Below, in pieces: positions 25,148 to 33,993 of a stretch of DNA of 64,000 nucleotides (its first letter is position 1; every line of letters begins with the position of its first letter). The notes under the pieces are model-generated. The model saw only the letters and a program-made list of their open reading frames with translations. It did not search any database and was not told the DNA's origin. A program made the translations under genes and the position numbers. Origin of the DNA: Clostridia bacterium (GTDB lineage Bacteria > Bacillota > Clostridia > Oscillospirales > Acutalibacteraceae); assembly GCA_017461235.1 (NCBI GenBank), contig JAFTYU010000013.1, forward strand, positions 1 to 64,000. The letters are read 5' to 3'.

Positions 25148-25178
25148 GAGTGCGGGTAACCGCACTCTCTTACTTTAA
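25148..25178 (+). terminator. Possible terminator after the 75-aa gene
   Basis: GAGTGCGG and CCGCACTC pair perfectly around GTAA. The tail TCTTACTTT is only moderately T-rich, so strength is uncertain. Confidence 0.5.
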
Positions 25179-25233
25179 AAATAACAGGTTTTCTATATAC
25201 CTTTTATATATATGTACTTACGGAGGTGTTGTT

Positions 25234-25938
25234 TTGAGTAACACAAATAACGAAAAAAGCACAAACAATAAGCTGGGTGCAGCTATAATCATTCTGGGCA
25301 TAGCCTTGCTTGTTGGTGTTATAGTTCTGGTTGTTGCCCTTGTCAGTGTTTTCAAGGGAACGTCAACAGGTGACGATACAACTCTCTATACGTTGACTTC
25401 TGCTATGAGCAATCATTACGGGACAACCGAAGACAATACCGGCAGTTATTTCAGTAGCGATATTGTTACCGATAATGCAGTTGGTAACAATCAACCTTCC
25501 GTAAATCAACAGGGAAATAATCAGGACGGTACGGTATCCACAACCCGGAATGAAGCTGTTGCTTATTATGAGCAGTTTTCAAAGAATGGAGAGAATATAC
25601 TTTCGGATAATCATGAAAACAAATATATAAAACTCGTTTCTTCAAGCTATGGAGTGGATTCTGAATTCCTTGTTGCGATATACAGCGAACCTGATACCGG
25701 CAATAACTTCGTTCTTGAGTTTGACGGAACACGTGATTCTGAAGGGAATGTTGTTAAAAGTCCCGATACGTTGTCAAAAGTCTATCTTGTAGATGCTCAG
25801 AAAAATATAAGTATGGCAACAAAAACGGGTGCCGGAAACCAAGGTGTATCTTACGCAGAAGGTCTTTTCTGTTTCAATATGGTAAAAACAATTGTTATGG
25901 AGCAATATCCTGATTATTTTACCGGAATCGAAGCGTAA
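25234..25938 (+). CDS. Membrane-anchored extracellular protein of unknown function (234 aa, TTG start)
   Basis: TTG at 25234 is chosen as start because CGGAGGTG lies 7 bases upstream; an in-frame start at 25150 has no site and would read through the hairpin. The product has a short polar N-terminus, one membrane helix (residues about 14-41, LGAAIIILGIALLVGVIVLV), a Ser/Thr/Asn/Gln-rich linker to about residue 105, and a C-terminal domain with KYIKLVSSSYGVDSEFLVAIYS and NFVLEFDGTRDSEGNV. No cysteine pairs or catalytic motif stand out. The domain probably sits outside the cell. The gene is the last before the ribosomal cluster; a terminator overlapping the rpsJ promoter lies about 100 bases downstream. 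Confidence 0.8.
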   Translation: MSNTNNEKSTNNKLGAAIIILGIALLVGVIVLVVALVSVFKGTSTGDDTTLYTLTSAMSNHYGTTEDNTGSYFSSDIVTDNAVGNNQPSVNQQGNNQDGTVSTTRNEAVAYYEQFSKNGENILSDNHENKYIKLVSSSYGVDSEFLVAIYSEPDTGNNFVLEFDGTRDSEGNVVKSPDTLSKVYLVDAQKNISMATKTGAGNQGVSYAEGLFCFNMVKTIVMEQYPDYFTGIEA

Positions 25939-26012
25939 AAAACGAAAGAAAAGGATTGTAACAATCTAACAAAAAAATTTATAAAATTTCTCAAAAAAAT
26001 ACAAAAAAACTC

Positions 26013-26041
26013 TTGCAATCTTTAAATGGTTGTGATATTAT
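26013..26041 (+). promoter_or_regulatory. Promoter of the S10-spc-alpha ribosomal cluster
   Basis: TTGCAA (26013-26018) and TATTAT (26036-26041) are separated by 17 bases. The expected start is near 26048, giving a leader of about 296 bases before rpsJ. Confidence 0.8.
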
Positions 26042-26076
26042 GATAGGGCGCGCGAAGGGCGTGTCCCTATCTTTTT
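26042..26076 (+). terminator. Terminator overlapping the rpsJ transcription start
   Basis: GATAGGG (26042-26048) pairs with CCCTATC (26065-26071), with further inner pairs, followed by five T. Transcripts coming from the upstream gene contain the full stem. Transcripts starting near 26048 from the rpsJ promoter lack most of the left arm and should escape. Confidence 0.6.
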
Positions 26077-26343
26077 ATGCCCTGACGCGAGCAGATATGC
26101 GTTGATGCGGGAGGTGGCTGCCCACTGAGGCAGGGAATTTCCGCGGAGTATGTCCGATTTAAAACCGGGCGATTAAATACCGATAGCAAACCGTCTGCCG
26201 TCCTTAACTCCGGCTTCGGTGTTGTTTCGGAGCGTGAGTATATCCCGGAATTGACATTCCGGTTTTTAAACGGAAGGGGCGATAAGCCCGGGGCAGTTGA
26301 AGAAACTTGCGCAGCCCGCCAAAATTATTAGGAGGCGTTAAAA
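26048..26343 (+). promoter_or_regulatory. Structured 5' leader of the S10 operon
   Basis: This 296-base stretch has no open frame, is more GC-rich than its surroundings and holds several possible stems: CCCTG/CAGGG enclosing ACGC/GCGT, CTCCG/CGGAG, a perfect hairpin with T-tract (26245-26267), and GGGC-GATAA-GCCC near 26277. Ribosomal protein leaders in bacteria often bind one product of the operon to stop excess synthesis (the Escherichia coli S10 leader binds L4). The sequence here does not match a leader class I can name. An autogenous control role is inference. Confidence 0.6.
26245..26267 (+). terminator. Attenuator-like hairpin inside the rpsJ leader
   Basis: CCGGAAT (26245-26251) and ATTCCGG (26256-26262) pair perfectly around TGAC and are followed by TTTTT. 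It sits 76 bases before the rpsJ start codon, so it would act as a regulated terminator. Confidence 0.65.
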
Positions 26344-26655
26344 ATGGCAGTTAAGGAAAAAATCAGAATCAGACTCAAGGGTTACGATCACAACCTCGTT
26401 GACAAAGCAGCAGAAAAGATCGTTGAAACAGCAAAGCGTACAGGCGCTCAGGTTTCAGGTCCTATCCCGCTCCCCACTGAAAAAGAGGTTATCACCGTGC
26501 TTCGCGCAGTTCACAAGTATAAAGATTCTCGTGAACAGTTTGAACAGCACACACACAAGAGACTCATTGACATTCTCAGACCCTCAAACAAAACTGTTGA
26601 GGCTCTCACAGGTCTTGAGCTTCCCGCCGGTGTTGATTTTGAGATTAAGCTTTAA
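26344..26655 (+). CDS. rpsJ: Ribosomal protein S10 (NusE)
   Basis: S10 is a protein of the small subunit head and also the antitermination factor NusE. The 103-residue product is full length, with [20 protein letters not shown] at the start, [16 protein letters not shown] in the long loop that reaches into the ribosome, and [18 protein letters not shown] near the end. It is the first gene of the cluster, behind the 296-base leader and a TTAGGAGG binding site. The 95 bases between it and rplC hold two small hairpins (ACCTA/TAGGT and TTGAG/CTCAA), which could be a control or processing site. Confidence 0.98.
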   Translation: MAVKEKIRIRLKGYDHNLVDKAAEKIVETAKRTGAQVSGPIPLPTEKEVITVLRAVHKYKDSREQFEQHTHKRLIDILRPSNKTVEALTGLELPAGVDFEIKL

Positions 26656-26750
26656 TCCGATATAAAGCTTAATTTTGAATATACCTATTATATATAGGTG
26701 CAGGTCATGTTGAGGTAACTCAACCAATAATCTGACAGGAGGAAAACAAA
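26656..26750 (+). promoter_or_regulatory. rpsJ-rplC spacer with two hairpins
   Basis: ACCTA...TAGGT near 26690 and TTGAG-GTAA-CTCAA near 26711 can pair. The spacer is much longer than most gaps in this cluster. Function is not known. Confidence 0.35.
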
Positions 26751-27383
26751 ATGAAAAAAGGTCTTATCGGAAAAAAGATCGGCATGACTCAGATCTTCGA
26801 CGAAAAGGGTAATATGATTCCCGTAACAGTAATCGAAGCTGGTCCTTGCGCAGTTGTTCAGAAAAAGACAACTGAAAACGACGGCTATGAAGCCGTACAG
26901 CTTGGTTTCGGCGACAAGAAAGTCGGCAGAGTGAACAAACCTGAAGCAGGTCACTTCAAGAAGGCTGATGTTGCCCCCAAAAAGGTACTCAAAGAGTTCA
27001 GACTCGCTGATACCTCATCCGTAAACGTTGGTGATATTCTTAAAGCAGATATCTTTGCAGCAGGCGATATCGTTGACGTTGTAGGCAAAAGCAAAGGTAA
27101 AGGTACAGCTGGTGTTATCAAGCGCTGGAACTTCGGCAGACTCAGAGAGTCACACGGTACTGGTCCTGTTGCAAGACACGGCGGTTCTTTAGGTGTTATC
27201 GACCCTGCTCGTATCTTCAAGGGTAAGAAAATGGCAGGTCATCTCGGTAGCGAACGTGTTACTGTACAGAACCTCAGCGTAGTCAAAGTTGACAGCGAAA
27301 ACAATCTTATCGCTATCAAAGGTTCCATTCCCGGACCCAAAGGCGGCATCGTTGTAATTGCTGACAGCGTTAAGAAAGCGTAA
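26751..27383 (+). CDS. rplC: Ribosomal protein L3
   Basis: L3 is an early-assembling large-subunit protein whose central loop reaches the peptidyl transferase centre. The 210-residue product begins [20 protein letters not shown], a family signature, and contains the core loop [26 protein letters not shown] near residue 120 followed by [10 protein letters not shown]. Length is normal. ATG 26751 follows CAGGAGG. It is separated from rplD by 16 bases. Confidence 0.98.
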   Translation: MKKGLIGKKIGMTQIFDEKGNMIPVTVIEAGPCAVVQKKTTENDGYEAVQLGFGDKKVGRVNKPEAGHFKKADVAPKKVLKEFRLADTSSVNVGDILKADIFAAGDIVDVVGKSKGKGTAGVIKRWNFGRLRESHGTGPVARHGGSLGVIDPARIFKGKKMAGHLGSERVTVQNLSVVKVDSENNLIAIKGSIPGPKGGIVVIADSVKKA

Positions 27384-27399
27384 GGAAGGAGTGTAACAG

Positions 27400-28023
27400 A
27401 TGAGTAAATTATCAGTACTTGATATGGCAGGCAAAAAGGTATCAGACATCGAGCTTAACGATTCTATTTTCAGCATCGAGCCCAATATGTCAGCTATGCA
27501 CCTTGTTGTTGTCGGCTATTTAGCAAATCAGCGTCAGGGCACTCAGTCCACAAAAACCCGTTCCGAGGTTAGCGGCGGCGGTAAAAAACCGTGGCGTCAG
27601 AAGGGAACAGGTCGTGCAAGACAGGGTTCAACTCGTTCACCCCAGTGGTATCACGGCGGTATCGCTCTTGGTCCCAAGCCTCGCACATACGGCATCTCAA
27701 TCAACAAGAAAGTAAGAAGACTTGCTATGAAATCTGCTCTTTCTTCAAAGGTTGCTGCCGAAGAAATGATTGTTCTTGATTCTATCAAGCTTGATGCAAT
27801 CAAAACAAAAGAGATGGCAAATATGTTTGCTGCTCTTGAAGCAAACAAAAAGGTTCTTGTTGTACTTCCCGAAAACAACGAAGTAATTTACAAGAGCATC
27901 CGCAATATCGAGGGTGCTAAGGTTTCAACTGTAAATACCCTCAACGTTTACGACATTCTTAACTGCGATAAAATCGTTGTTCTTAAGGATGCAGTTACAA
28001 AAATCGAGGAGGTATATGCATAA
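27400..28023 (+). CDS. rplD: Ribosomal protein L4
   Basis: L4 binds 23S rRNA and, in some bacteria, its own operon leader to repress synthesis. The 207-residue product has the extended loop TRSEVSGGGKKPWRQKGTGR (near residue 50) and ARQGSTRSPQWYHGG that lines the exit tunnel. If the rpsJ leader hairpin is an attenuator, L4 is the first candidate ligand by analogy with Escherichia coli. Its stop overlaps the rplW start by one base (TAATG). Confidence 0.98.
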   Translation: MSKLSVLDMAGKKVSDIELNDSIFSIEPNMSAMHLVVVGYLANQRQGTQSTKTRSEVSGGGKKPWRQKGTGRARQGSTRSPQWYHGGIALGPKPRTYGISINKKVRRLAMKSALSSKVAAEEMIVLDSIKLDAIKTKEMANMFAALEANKKVLVVLPENNEVIYKSIRNIEGAKVSTVNTLNVYDILNCDKIVVLKDAVTKIEEVYA

Positions 28024-28316
28024 TGAAACTTGCACAGGACATTATCATTAAGCCTATCATCACAGAAGCTTCTATGATGGGTGTTGTTTCCAAAAAATAT
28101 ACCTTTAAGGTTGCTAACGACGCTAACAAAATTGAAATTGCTAAAGCAGTTGAAGAGCTTTTCGGCGTTAAGGTAGCAAAAGTTAACACAGTAACTGTTA
28201 ACGGCAAATTAAGAAGATACAGTAGATTTGAAGGCTATACAGCTTCATGGAAAAAAGCTATTGTAACTCTTACAGAAGATTCAAAGACAATTGAGTTCTT
28301 TGATGGCATGATGTAA
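28023..28316 (+). CDS. rplW: Ribosomal protein L23
   Basis: L23 sits at the tunnel exit and forms the docking site for SRP and trigger factor. The 97-residue product has the usual start DIIIKPIITEASMMGVVSKK and the VKVAKVNTVTVNGKLRRYSR segment. It is translationally coupled to rplD. The following 84-base gap before rplB is unusually long for this cluster and can fold (TATACC/GGTATA and GGAG/CTCC). Confidence 0.97.
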   Translation: MKLAQDIIIKPIITEASMMGVVSKKYTFKVANDANKIEIAKAVEELFGVKVAKVNTVTVNGKLRRYSRFEGYTASWKKAIVTLTEDSKTIEFFDGMM

Positions 28317-28400
28317 TCTGAAACTTAAATAACTTATACCCCACTTGGTATAGTATGGAGTTGACATTCTCCGCAAAACCATTATAGGAGTGTGAATAAA
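28317..28400 (+). promoter_or_regulatory. rplW-rplB spacer with hairpins
   Basis: TATACC-CCACTT-GGTATA and ATGGAG...CTCC...CCAT can pair. Most spacers in this cluster are under 30 bases, so this one may hold an RNA processing or control site. No function can be assigned. Confidence 0.35.
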
Positions 28401-29234
28401 ATGTCTATTAAAGTTTTCAAGCCGACCACAAACGCAAGACGTGGTATGTCGGTTACAGATTACTCCGAACTTTCAAAGGTTGCTCCCGAAAAGAGCCTCT
28501 TAAAACCTCTTAACAAAAATTCAGGCCGTAACAGCTACGGTAGAATTACTGTTCGCCATCGTGGCGGCGGAAACCGCAGAAAGTACAGAGTAATCGACTT
28601 CAAGAGAACAAAGTTCGATATTGAAGCAACAGTAAAAACTCTCGAATACGATCCCAACCGTTCAGCTCACATCGCTCTTGTTGAGTACACAGACGGCGAG
28701 AAAGCATATATCCTTGCTCCCGTTGGTCTCAAAGTCGGCGATAAGGTTGTAGCAGGTCCTTCAGCTGATATTAAACCCGGTAATGCATTACCTCTTGTTA
28801 ATATCCCTGTTGGTACTTTCGTTCATAACGTTGAACTTTATCCCGGTAAGGGTGGTCAGCTTGCAAGAGCAGCCGGTAATGCTGCTCAGCTTATGGCTAA
28901 AGAAGGCGCTTATGCACTTCTCAGACTTCCCTCAGGTGAGCTTCGTAACGTGCCCGTAAATTGTATGGCAACTGTTGGTCAGGTTGGTAACCTTGATCAC
29001 GAGAACGTTAAAATCGGTAAAGCAGGACGTACACGTCATATGGGTATCAGACCTACAGTACGAGGTTCAGTTATGAACCCCAATGACCACCCCCACGGTG
29101 GTGGTGAAGGTAAATCACCCATCGGTCGTCCCGGCCCCGTTACCCCTTGGGGTAAACCCGCTCTCGGTTATAAGACAAGAGCCAAGAAGAATCGCTCCGA
29201 TAAGCTTATCGTGAAGCGTCGTAACGGCAAATAA
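28401..29234 (+). CDS. rplB: Ribosomal protein L2
   Basis: L2 is a universal protein needed for subunit joining and peptidyl transfer. The 277-residue product has [20 protein letters not shown] near residue 37, the RNA-binding core, and the C-terminal [20 protein letters not shown] with the essential histidine. ATG 28401 is chosen over an in-frame start nine bases upstream because GGAGTG lies at the right distance. Confidence 0.98.
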   Translation: MSIKVFKPTTNARRGMSVTDYSELSKVAPEKSLLKPLNKNSGRNSYGRITVRHRGGGNRRKYRVIDFKRTKFDIEATVKTLEYDPNRSAHIALVEYTDGEKAYILAPVGLKVGDKVVAGPSADIKPGNALPLVNIPVGTFVHNVELYPGKGGQLARAAGNAAQLMAKEGAYALLRLPSGELRNVPVNCMATVGQVGNLDHENVKIGKAGRTRHMGIRPTVRGSVMNPNDHPHGGGEGKSPIGRPGPVTPWGKPALGYKTRAKKNRSDKLIVKRRNGK

Positions 29235-29255
29235 GCCGGAAAGGAGCAGTATTTA

Positions 29256-29537
29256 CTGAGCAGAAGCATTAAAAAAGGACCTTATGTGCAGCCTAAGCTG
29301 CTCGAAAGAGTTCAGAAAATGAATGACAACGGCGAAAAAATCGTTCTTAAAACATGGAGCAGAAGCTCAACAATCTTCCCTGATTTTGTTGGTCACACTT
29401 TTGCAGTTCATGATGGTCGTAAACATGTTCCTGTTTATGTAACAGAAGATATGGTTGGCCATAAGCTCGGTGAATTCGCTCCCACAAGAACCTTCAAAGG
29501 TCATGCGGGATCAAAAACTTCAAATAACGGTAAATAA
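29256..29537 (+). CDS. rpsS: Ribosomal protein S19, apparent CTG start
   Basis: S19 lies in the head of the small subunit and contacts the A-site finger. The conserved N-terminus [10 protein letters not shown] is encoded from 29259, but no ATG, GTG or TTG precedes it in frame. The codon at the expected start position is CTG (29256), nine bases after the GGAG of AAAGGAGCAG. The first conventional start, GTG at 29286, would remove ten conserved residues and has no binding site. The rest ([36 protein letters not shown]) is normal for the family, giving 93 residues. The CTG start is inferred from conservation and spacing. Confidence 0.93.
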   Translation: MSRSIKKGPYVQPKLLERVQKMNDNGEKIVLKTWSRSSTIFPDFVGHTFAVHDGRKHVPVYVTEDMVGHKLGEFAPTRTFKGHAGSKTSNNGK

Positions 29538-29561
29538 TAGGTCGAAAGGAGTGTGTTAATA

Positions 29562-29894
29562 ATGGAGGCAACAGCAAAAGCTACTTATTTAAGAATAGCT
29601 CCCCGTAAGGTTCAGATAGTTCTTGACCTTATTCGCAACAAGCCTGCAGACGAAGCAATGGCAATTCTCAAGCACACACCGAAGGCCGCTTGTGAGCCGC
29701 GTGAGAAGCTTCTTAAATCCGCTATCGCAAATGCGGAAAACAAAAATATGGACGTAAGTTCACTTTACGTTGCAAAGTGCTGGGTTTGCCAGGGTCCCAC
29801 TCTCAAGAGAATCAGACCCCGCGCAAGAGGCAGCGCTAACAGAATTAACAAAAAGACATCACATATCACCCTTGTACTCAAGGATGCAGAATAA
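29562..29894 (+). CDS. rplV: Ribosomal protein L22
   Basis: L22 has a globular part on the ribosome surface and a beta-hairpin that lines the exit tunnel. The 110-residue product shows [20 protein letters not shown] at the start and the hairpin [20 protein letters not shown], followed by [11 protein letters not shown] 29562 is preferred to an upstream GTG because GGAG lies 11 bases before it. rpsC begins 18 bases downstream. Confidence 0.97.
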   Translation: MEATAKATYLRIAPRKVQIVLDLIRNKPADEAMAILKHTPKAACEPREKLLKSAIANAENKNMDVSSLYVAKCWVCQGPTLKRIRPRARGSANRINKKTSHITLVLKDAE

Positions 29895-29912
29895 GCGAGA
29901 GGAGGAAATATA

Positions 29913-30584
29913 ATGGGCCAGAAAATCAATCCTACCGGATTAAGAATAGGCGTTATCAAAGACTGGGAATCTCGCTGGTTTGCTAAGAAGGGTGAGTTCG
30001 GTGATATCCTTGTTGAGGATAACAAAATCCGTGAATTCCTTCTTGAACTCCTTGCTCCGGCAGGCGTTCCGAAGGTTGAGATTGAGCGTGATCCCAAGAG
30101 AATCCGCATCAACATTTTCTGTGCAAAACCCGGTATCGTAATCGGCCGTGGCGGTGCAGAAATCGAAAAACTTAAAGAAACAGTTAAGAAAATGCTTGGC
30201 GGCGATAAAGATGTTTTCATCAATATCACTGAAATCAAGCAGCCCGATCTCAACGCTCAGCTCGTTGCAGAAAGCATCGCAGCTCAGCTTGAAAAACGTG
30301 TGTCCTTCCGCCGTGCTCTTAAGCAGTCAATCGGCAGAACAATGAAGGCAGGCGCTAAGGGTATAAAAGCTCAGGTTTCCGGCAGACTCGGCGGTGCTGA
30401 AATTGCTCGTACAGAGCAGTATCACGAAGGTACTATTCCGCTTCAGACAATCCGTGCTGACATCGACTATGGTTTTGCAGAAGCAAAAACAACATACGGT
30501 CGTATCGGCGTTAAGATCTGGATCTACAAAGGCGAAGTTCTTCACGAGTCCCGTAAAACCAAAAGGGAAGGAGGAGCCAAGTAA
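29913..30584 (+). CDS. rpsC: Ribosomal protein S3
   Basis: S3 helps form the mRNA entry channel and has helicase activity there. The 223-residue product has [20 protein letters not shown] at the start, a KH domain with the [11 protein letters not shown] motif near residue 78, and the C-terminal [32 protein letters not shown] block. Its stop codon overlaps the rplP start (TAATG), so translation is coupled. Confidence 0.98.
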   Translation: MGQKINPTGLRIGVIKDWESRWFAKKGEFGDILVEDNKIREFLLELLAPAGVPKVEIERDPKRIRINIFCAKPGIVIGRGGAEIEKLKETVKKMLGGDKDVFINITEIKQPDLNAQLVAESIAAQLEKRVSFRRALKQSIGRTMKAGAKGIKAQVSGRLGGAEIARTEQYHEGTIPLQTIRADIDYGFAEAKTTYGRIGVKIWIYKGEVLHESRKTKREGGAK

Positions 30585-31012
30585 TGTTATTACCTAAAAG
30601 AGTTAAATACCGTAGAGTACAGAGAGGCCGTCTTAAAGGCGTTGCTCACAGAGGTAACAAAGTAAATTACGGTGATTTCGGTCTTCAGGCTCTCGAACCC
30701 GCATGGATCACTTCAAACCAGATTGAAGCAGCCCGTATTGCTATGACAAGATACATCAAACGTGGCGGTAAAGTTTGGATTAAAATCTTCCCTGATAAGC
30801 CGATTACAGAAAAACCGGCTGAAACTCGAATGGGTTCAGGTAAAGGTTCCCCCGAGTATTGGGTAGCTGTCGTAAAACCGGGCAGAGTTATGTTCGAAAT
30901 CGGCGGTGTTGACGAGGCTCTTGCTCGCGAGGCTATGCGTCTTGCAGCAAACAAGCTTCCTATTAAATGCAAGTTTATTGTTAAGGCAGAACAGGATGGT
31001 GAGGCAGAATGA
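30584..31012 (+). CDS. rplP: Ribosomal protein L16
   Basis: L16 organises the A-site of the large subunit. The 142-residue product begins [20 protein letters not shown] and has the [20 protein letters not shown] and [20 protein letters not shown] signatures. It overlaps rpmC by four bases (ATGA). Confidence 0.98.
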   Translation: MLLPKRVKYRRVQRGRLKGVAHRGNKVNYGDFGLQALEPAWITSNQIEAARIAMTRYIKRGGKVWIKIFPDKPITEKPAETRMGSGKGSPEYWVAVVKPGRVMFEIGGVDEALAREAMRLAANKLPIKCKFIVKAEQDGEAE

Positions 31013-31212
31013 AAGCAAGTGAATTAAGAAAACTCTCTCAGGCGGAGTTGGATGCTAAGCTCCTTGAACTGAAGAAAGAACTCTTTAACCTCCGCTTCCA
31101 GCAAGCCATCAATCAGCTTGATAACCCAATGAGAATAAGTGCCGTAAAAAAAGATATCGCAAGAGTTATGACAGTAATCCGCGATATGCAGCTTAACGGC
31201 AAGAATTCTTAA
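31009..31212 (+). CDS. rpmC: Ribosomal protein L29
   Basis: L29 is a small helical protein near the tunnel exit next to L23. The 67-residue product has the family pattern [20 protein letters not shown] followed by [19 protein letters not shown] and a third helix with [14 protein letters not shown]. It overlaps rplP by four bases and is followed by rpsQ after 17. Confidence 0.97.
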   Translation: MKASELRKLSQAELDAKLLELKKELFNLRFQQAINQLDNPMRISAVKKDIARVMTVIRDMQLNGKNS

Positions 31213-31229
31213 TGACGGAGGGCAATTAA

Positions 31230-31487
31230 ATGAGTGATAGAAATTTAAGAAAAACTCGTGTCGGTATCGTTACAAGCGATAAAATGGATAAGACTGTTGT
31301 CGTTTCCATTAAGGACAGAGTAAAGCATCCGCTTTATGGAAAGATTGTCAACCACACACTTAAGGTAAAAGCTCATGACGAGACTAACCAGTGTGGTATC
31401 GGCGACCGTGTAATGATTATGGAAACACGTCCCTTATCAAAAGATAAAAGATGGCGTGTATGTGAAATAATTGAAAAGGCTAAATAA
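31230..31487 (+). CDS. rpsQ: Ribosomal protein S17
   Basis: S17 is an OB-fold protein that binds 16S rRNA early in assembly. The 85-residue product has [20 protein letters not shown] at the start, the [18 protein letters not shown] segment and [20 protein letters not shown] near the end. ATG 31230 follows a GGAGGGC site. Confidence 0.97.
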   Translation: MSDRNLRKTRVGIVTSDKMDKTVVVSIKDRVKHPLYGKIVNHTLKVKAHDETNQCGIGDRVMIMETRPLSKDKRWRVCEIIEKAK

Positions 31488-31513
31488 TTAGCCGCTAAAA
31501 GGAGGCACACACT

Positions 31514-31882
31514 GTGATACAGCAGCAGAGTTACCTCAAGGTAGCCGATAACACGGGCGCAAAAGAAATTATGTGCATCCGCGTTTTAGGCGGTACCGGT
31601 AAGAGGTATGCCAACATAGGTGATGTTATCGTGGCTTCTGTCAAGAAAGCAGCACCCGGTGGCGTTGTAAAAAAAGGTGACGTTGTAAAGGCTGTTATCG
31701 TTCGTTCAAAGAGCGGTGTTCGTCGTGAAGACGGTACTTACATCCGTTTCGACGAAAATGCAGCAGTTATAATTAAAGAAGATAAGAACCCGAAGGGTAC
31801 CCGTATTTTCGGACCCGTTGCAAGAGAACTTCGTGAGAAGGAATATCTCAAGATTCTCTCTCTTGCTCCGGAAGTACTTTAA
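31514..31882 (+). CDS. rplN: Ribosomal protein L14 (GTG start)
   Basis: L14 forms an intersubunit bridge and is the binding site of the silencing factor RsfS. The 122-residue product has [20 protein letters not shown] at the start and [20 protein letters not shown] plus [20 protein letters not shown] in the core. The start codon is GTG at 31514, with AAAGGAGG 10 bases upstream. The N-terminus matches family length exactly, so the GTG is secure. Confidence 0.97.
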   Translation: MIQQQSYLKVADNTGAKEIMCIRVLGGTGKRYANIGDVIVASVKKAAPGGVVKKGDVVKAVIVRSKSGVRREDGTYIRFDENAAVIIKEDKNPKGTRIFGPVARELREKEYLKILSLAPEVL

Positions 31883-31897
31883 TGGGAGGTACGACTA

Positions 31898-32218
31898 ATG
31901 AGTAAAGTTCATGTCAAAACAGGCGACGAGGTCATCGTTATTCAGGGCAAGGACCGCGGCAAAAAAGGCAAGGTACTTCAGGTATCTCCATCAGAAGGCA
32001 AGGTTATTGTTGAAGGCGTAAACATCGTTTCCAAACACGTTAAACCCCGCAAAATGGGCGAAGCAGGCGGCATCATCAAAGCTGAAAGCGCTCTTTATGC
32101 GGATAAAGTTCAGCTTATTTGCCCCAAATGCGGCCAGGCTACAAGAGTAGGTCACATTATTGAAGATGGCAAAAAGTTCAGAGTTTGCAAGAAAGCTTCT
32201 TGCGGCGCTAAGTTTTAA
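31898..32218 (+). CDS. rplX: Ribosomal protein L24
   Basis: L24 is an assembly initiator of the large subunit with a KOW motif ([18 protein letters not shown], residues 12-29). The 106-residue product also has a C-terminal four-cysteine zinc ribbon (C-PKC near 78 and C-KKASC near 100), found in many Firmicutes L24 proteins. It lies 15 bases after rplN and 17 before rplE. Confidence 0.97.
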   Translation: MSKVHVKTGDEVIVIQGKDRGKKGKVLQVSPSEGKVIVEGVNIVSKHVKPRKMGEAGGIIKAESALYADKVQLICPKCGQATRVGHIIEDGKKFRVCKKASCGAKF

Positions 32219-32235
32219 TTAAGGAGGGTCTAAAA

Positions 32236-32778
32236 ATGTCAGCAAGACTTAAAGAATATTACAACTCTGACGTAGCCCCTCAGCTTATGAAAAAATTCGG
32301 CTACAAGAGTGTTATGCAGATTCCCAAGCTTGATAAAATCGTTGTTAGCGTTACAACAGGTGAGATTAAAGATAACTCCAAGATTCTTGACGCTATCATT
32401 AAAGATCTCAAGCAGATCACCGGTCAGACACCCGTAGTTTGTAAAGCAAAGAAATCAGTTGCTAACTTCAAACTTCGTGAAGGTATGGACATCGGTGCTA
32501 AGGTTACTCTCCGTGGTGACCGTATGTATGAATTCCTTGATAGATTCTTCAATCTCGCTCTCCCCAGAGTTAGAGACTTCAGAGGTATCAATCCCAACTC
32601 ATTCGATGGCAGAGGTAACTACTCCATCGGTATCAAGGAACAGCTTATTTTCCCTGAAATTGAGTACGATAAAATCGATAAGGTTCGCGGTATGGATATT
32701 AACTTTATCACAACCGCTAACACAGACGAAGAAGGCCGCGAATTGCTTTCACTTCTCGGCGCTCCGTTTGCTAAGTAA
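32236..32778 (+). CDS. rplE: Ribosomal protein L5
   Basis: L5 binds 5S rRNA and makes contacts to the small subunit. The 180-residue product has [20 protein letters not shown] near residue 22, [20 protein letters not shown] in the middle, and the [15 protein letters not shown] signature near 115. The length is typical. An AAGGAGG site precedes ATG 32236. Confidence 0.98.
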   Translation: MSARLKEYYNSDVAPQLMKKFGYKSVMQIPKLDKIVVSVTTGEIKDNSKILDAIIKDLKQITGQTPVVCKAKKSVANFKLREGMDIGAKVTLRGDRMYEFLDRFFNLALPRVRDFRGINPNSFDGRGNYSIGIKEQLIFPEIEYDKIDKVRGMDINFITTANTDEEGRELLSLLGAPFAK

Positions 32779-32789
32779 GGAGGGTCATC

Positions 32790-32975
32790 GTGGCTAAGAC
32801 ATCTATGAAAGTTAAGCAGGCGAGACCTGCTAAGTATTCCACAAGACAGTACAACAGATGCAAAATCTGTGGTAGACCGCACGCTTATCTTCGTAAATAC
32901 GGTGTTTGCCGTATTTGCTTCAGGGAACTCGCTCACGCAGGCCAGATTCCCGGTGTTAAGAAGGCTAGCTGGTAA
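32790..32975 (+). CDS. rpsN: Ribosomal protein S14, zinc form (GTG start)
   Basis: S14 is a small-subunit head protein. This 61-residue version is the short zinc-binding type with C-KIC and C-RIC (C-x2-C...C-x2-C, residues 24-43), typical of Gram-positive main ribosomal operons; the longer zinc-free paralog is not in the window. It starts with GTG 32790 behind AAGGAGG and reads [20 protein letters not shown]. Confidence 0.97.
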   Translation: MAKTSMKVKQARPAKYSTRQYNRCKICGRPHAYLRKYGVCRICFRELAHAGQIPGVKKASW

Positions 32976-33003
32976 GAGCAATTGATAAAGGAGGAAACAC
33001 GGC

Positions 33004-33402
33004 ATGCAGATTACTGATTCAATTGCTGATATGCTTACAAGAATCCGTAATGCTAATTCAGCAAAGCACGACACAGTGCAGGTTCCCGCATCTAACATCA
33101 AGAAATCAATTGCTCAGATTCTTGTAGATGAGGGTTATATTAAGAGTTTTAAAGTAATCGAAGACGGCAAACAGGGCGTTATTGAGATTGCTCTCAAATA
33201 CGGTCCCAACAAGTCTCAGGTTATTACAGGACTCCGCAGAGTTTCCAAACCCGGACTCCGCATTTATTCAAACTGTGAGGATATGCCTAAGGTTCAGAAT
33301 GGCCTCGGTATCGTAATCCTCTCAACATCAAAGGGTATTATGACAGATAAGGACGCTCGCAAAGCTAACGTAGGCGGCGAAGTTCTTGCATACATTTGGT
33401 AA
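33004..33402 (+). CDS. rpsH: Ribosomal protein S8
   Basis: S8 binds the central domain of 16S rRNA and, in Escherichia coli, represses the spc operon through L5 mRNA. The 132-residue product has [20 protein letters not shown] at the start and the C-terminal [20 protein letters not shown] signature. An AAAGGAGG site lies 11 bases before ATG 33004. Confidence 0.98.
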   Translation: MQITDSIADMLTRIRNANSAKHDTVQVPASNIKKSIAQILVDEGYIKSFKVIEDGKQGVIEIALKYGPNKSQVITGLRRVSKPGLRIYSNCEDMPKVQNGLGIVILSTSKGIMTDKDARKANVGGEVLAYIW

Positions 33403-33416
33403 GGAGGTACAGTATT

Positions 33417-33962
33417 ATGTCACGTATAGGCAGAATGCCCATTGCCGTTCCGGCAGGCGTTGATGTCAAGATCGACGGCAATATTGTTACCGTTAAGGGC
33501 CCCAAAGGCACACTTACCAGAACAGTTAATGAAAATATCACTGTCGCTCTTGATAACGGCGTGATCACAGTATCACGTCCTAACGATCAGAAAGAAAACC
33601 GTTCACTTCACGGTCTTAACCGTACTCTTATCGCTAATATGATAACAGGCGTAAGTGAAGGTTTCAAAAAGGAACTTGAAATCAACGGTATCGGTTACCG
33701 TGCTGCAAAGCAGGGTAAAGACCTTGTTCTTAACATCGGTTATTCACACAACGTTGTAGTTCCTGAAGTTGAAGGCATTTCAATTGAAGTTCCTTCTCCC
33801 AACAAAATTATTATTTCCGGTCCTGATAAGCAAAAGGTTGGTCAGTTTGCTGCTGAAGTCAGGGGTCACAGACCTCCGGAGCCTTACAAGGGTAAAGGCA
33901 TCAAGTATGTTGATGAAGTTATCCGTCGCAAGGAAGGCAAGGCCGGTAAGGGCGGTAAATAA
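33417..33962 (+). CDS. rplF: Ribosomal protein L6
   Basis: L6 lies near the sarcin-ricin loop and factor-binding site. The 181-residue product starts [20 protein letters not shown], has two similar domains, and ends with the signature [20 protein letters not shown] followed by [17 protein letters not shown] 33417 is used because AAGGAGG lies 9 bases upstream; an earlier in-frame start at 33396 overlaps rpsH. Confidence 0.98.
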   Translation: MSRIGRMPIAVPAGVDVKIDGNIVTVKGPKGTLTRTVNENITVALDNGVITVSRPNDQKENRSLHGLNRTLIANMITGVSEGFKKELEINGIGYRAAKQGKDLVLNIGYSHNVVVPEVEGISIEVPSPNKIIISGPDKQKVGQFAAEVRGHRPPEPYKGKGIKYVDEVIRRKEGKAGKGGK

Positions 33963-33993
33963 TCCCTGAATTCAAATAAGAGGTGAAGAAATA

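Noticed and set aside
26048-26343. Known Escherichia coli-type S10 leader or a common riboswitch
   Set aside because: I could not find the conserved features of those classes; it is listed as an unclassified structured leader instead.
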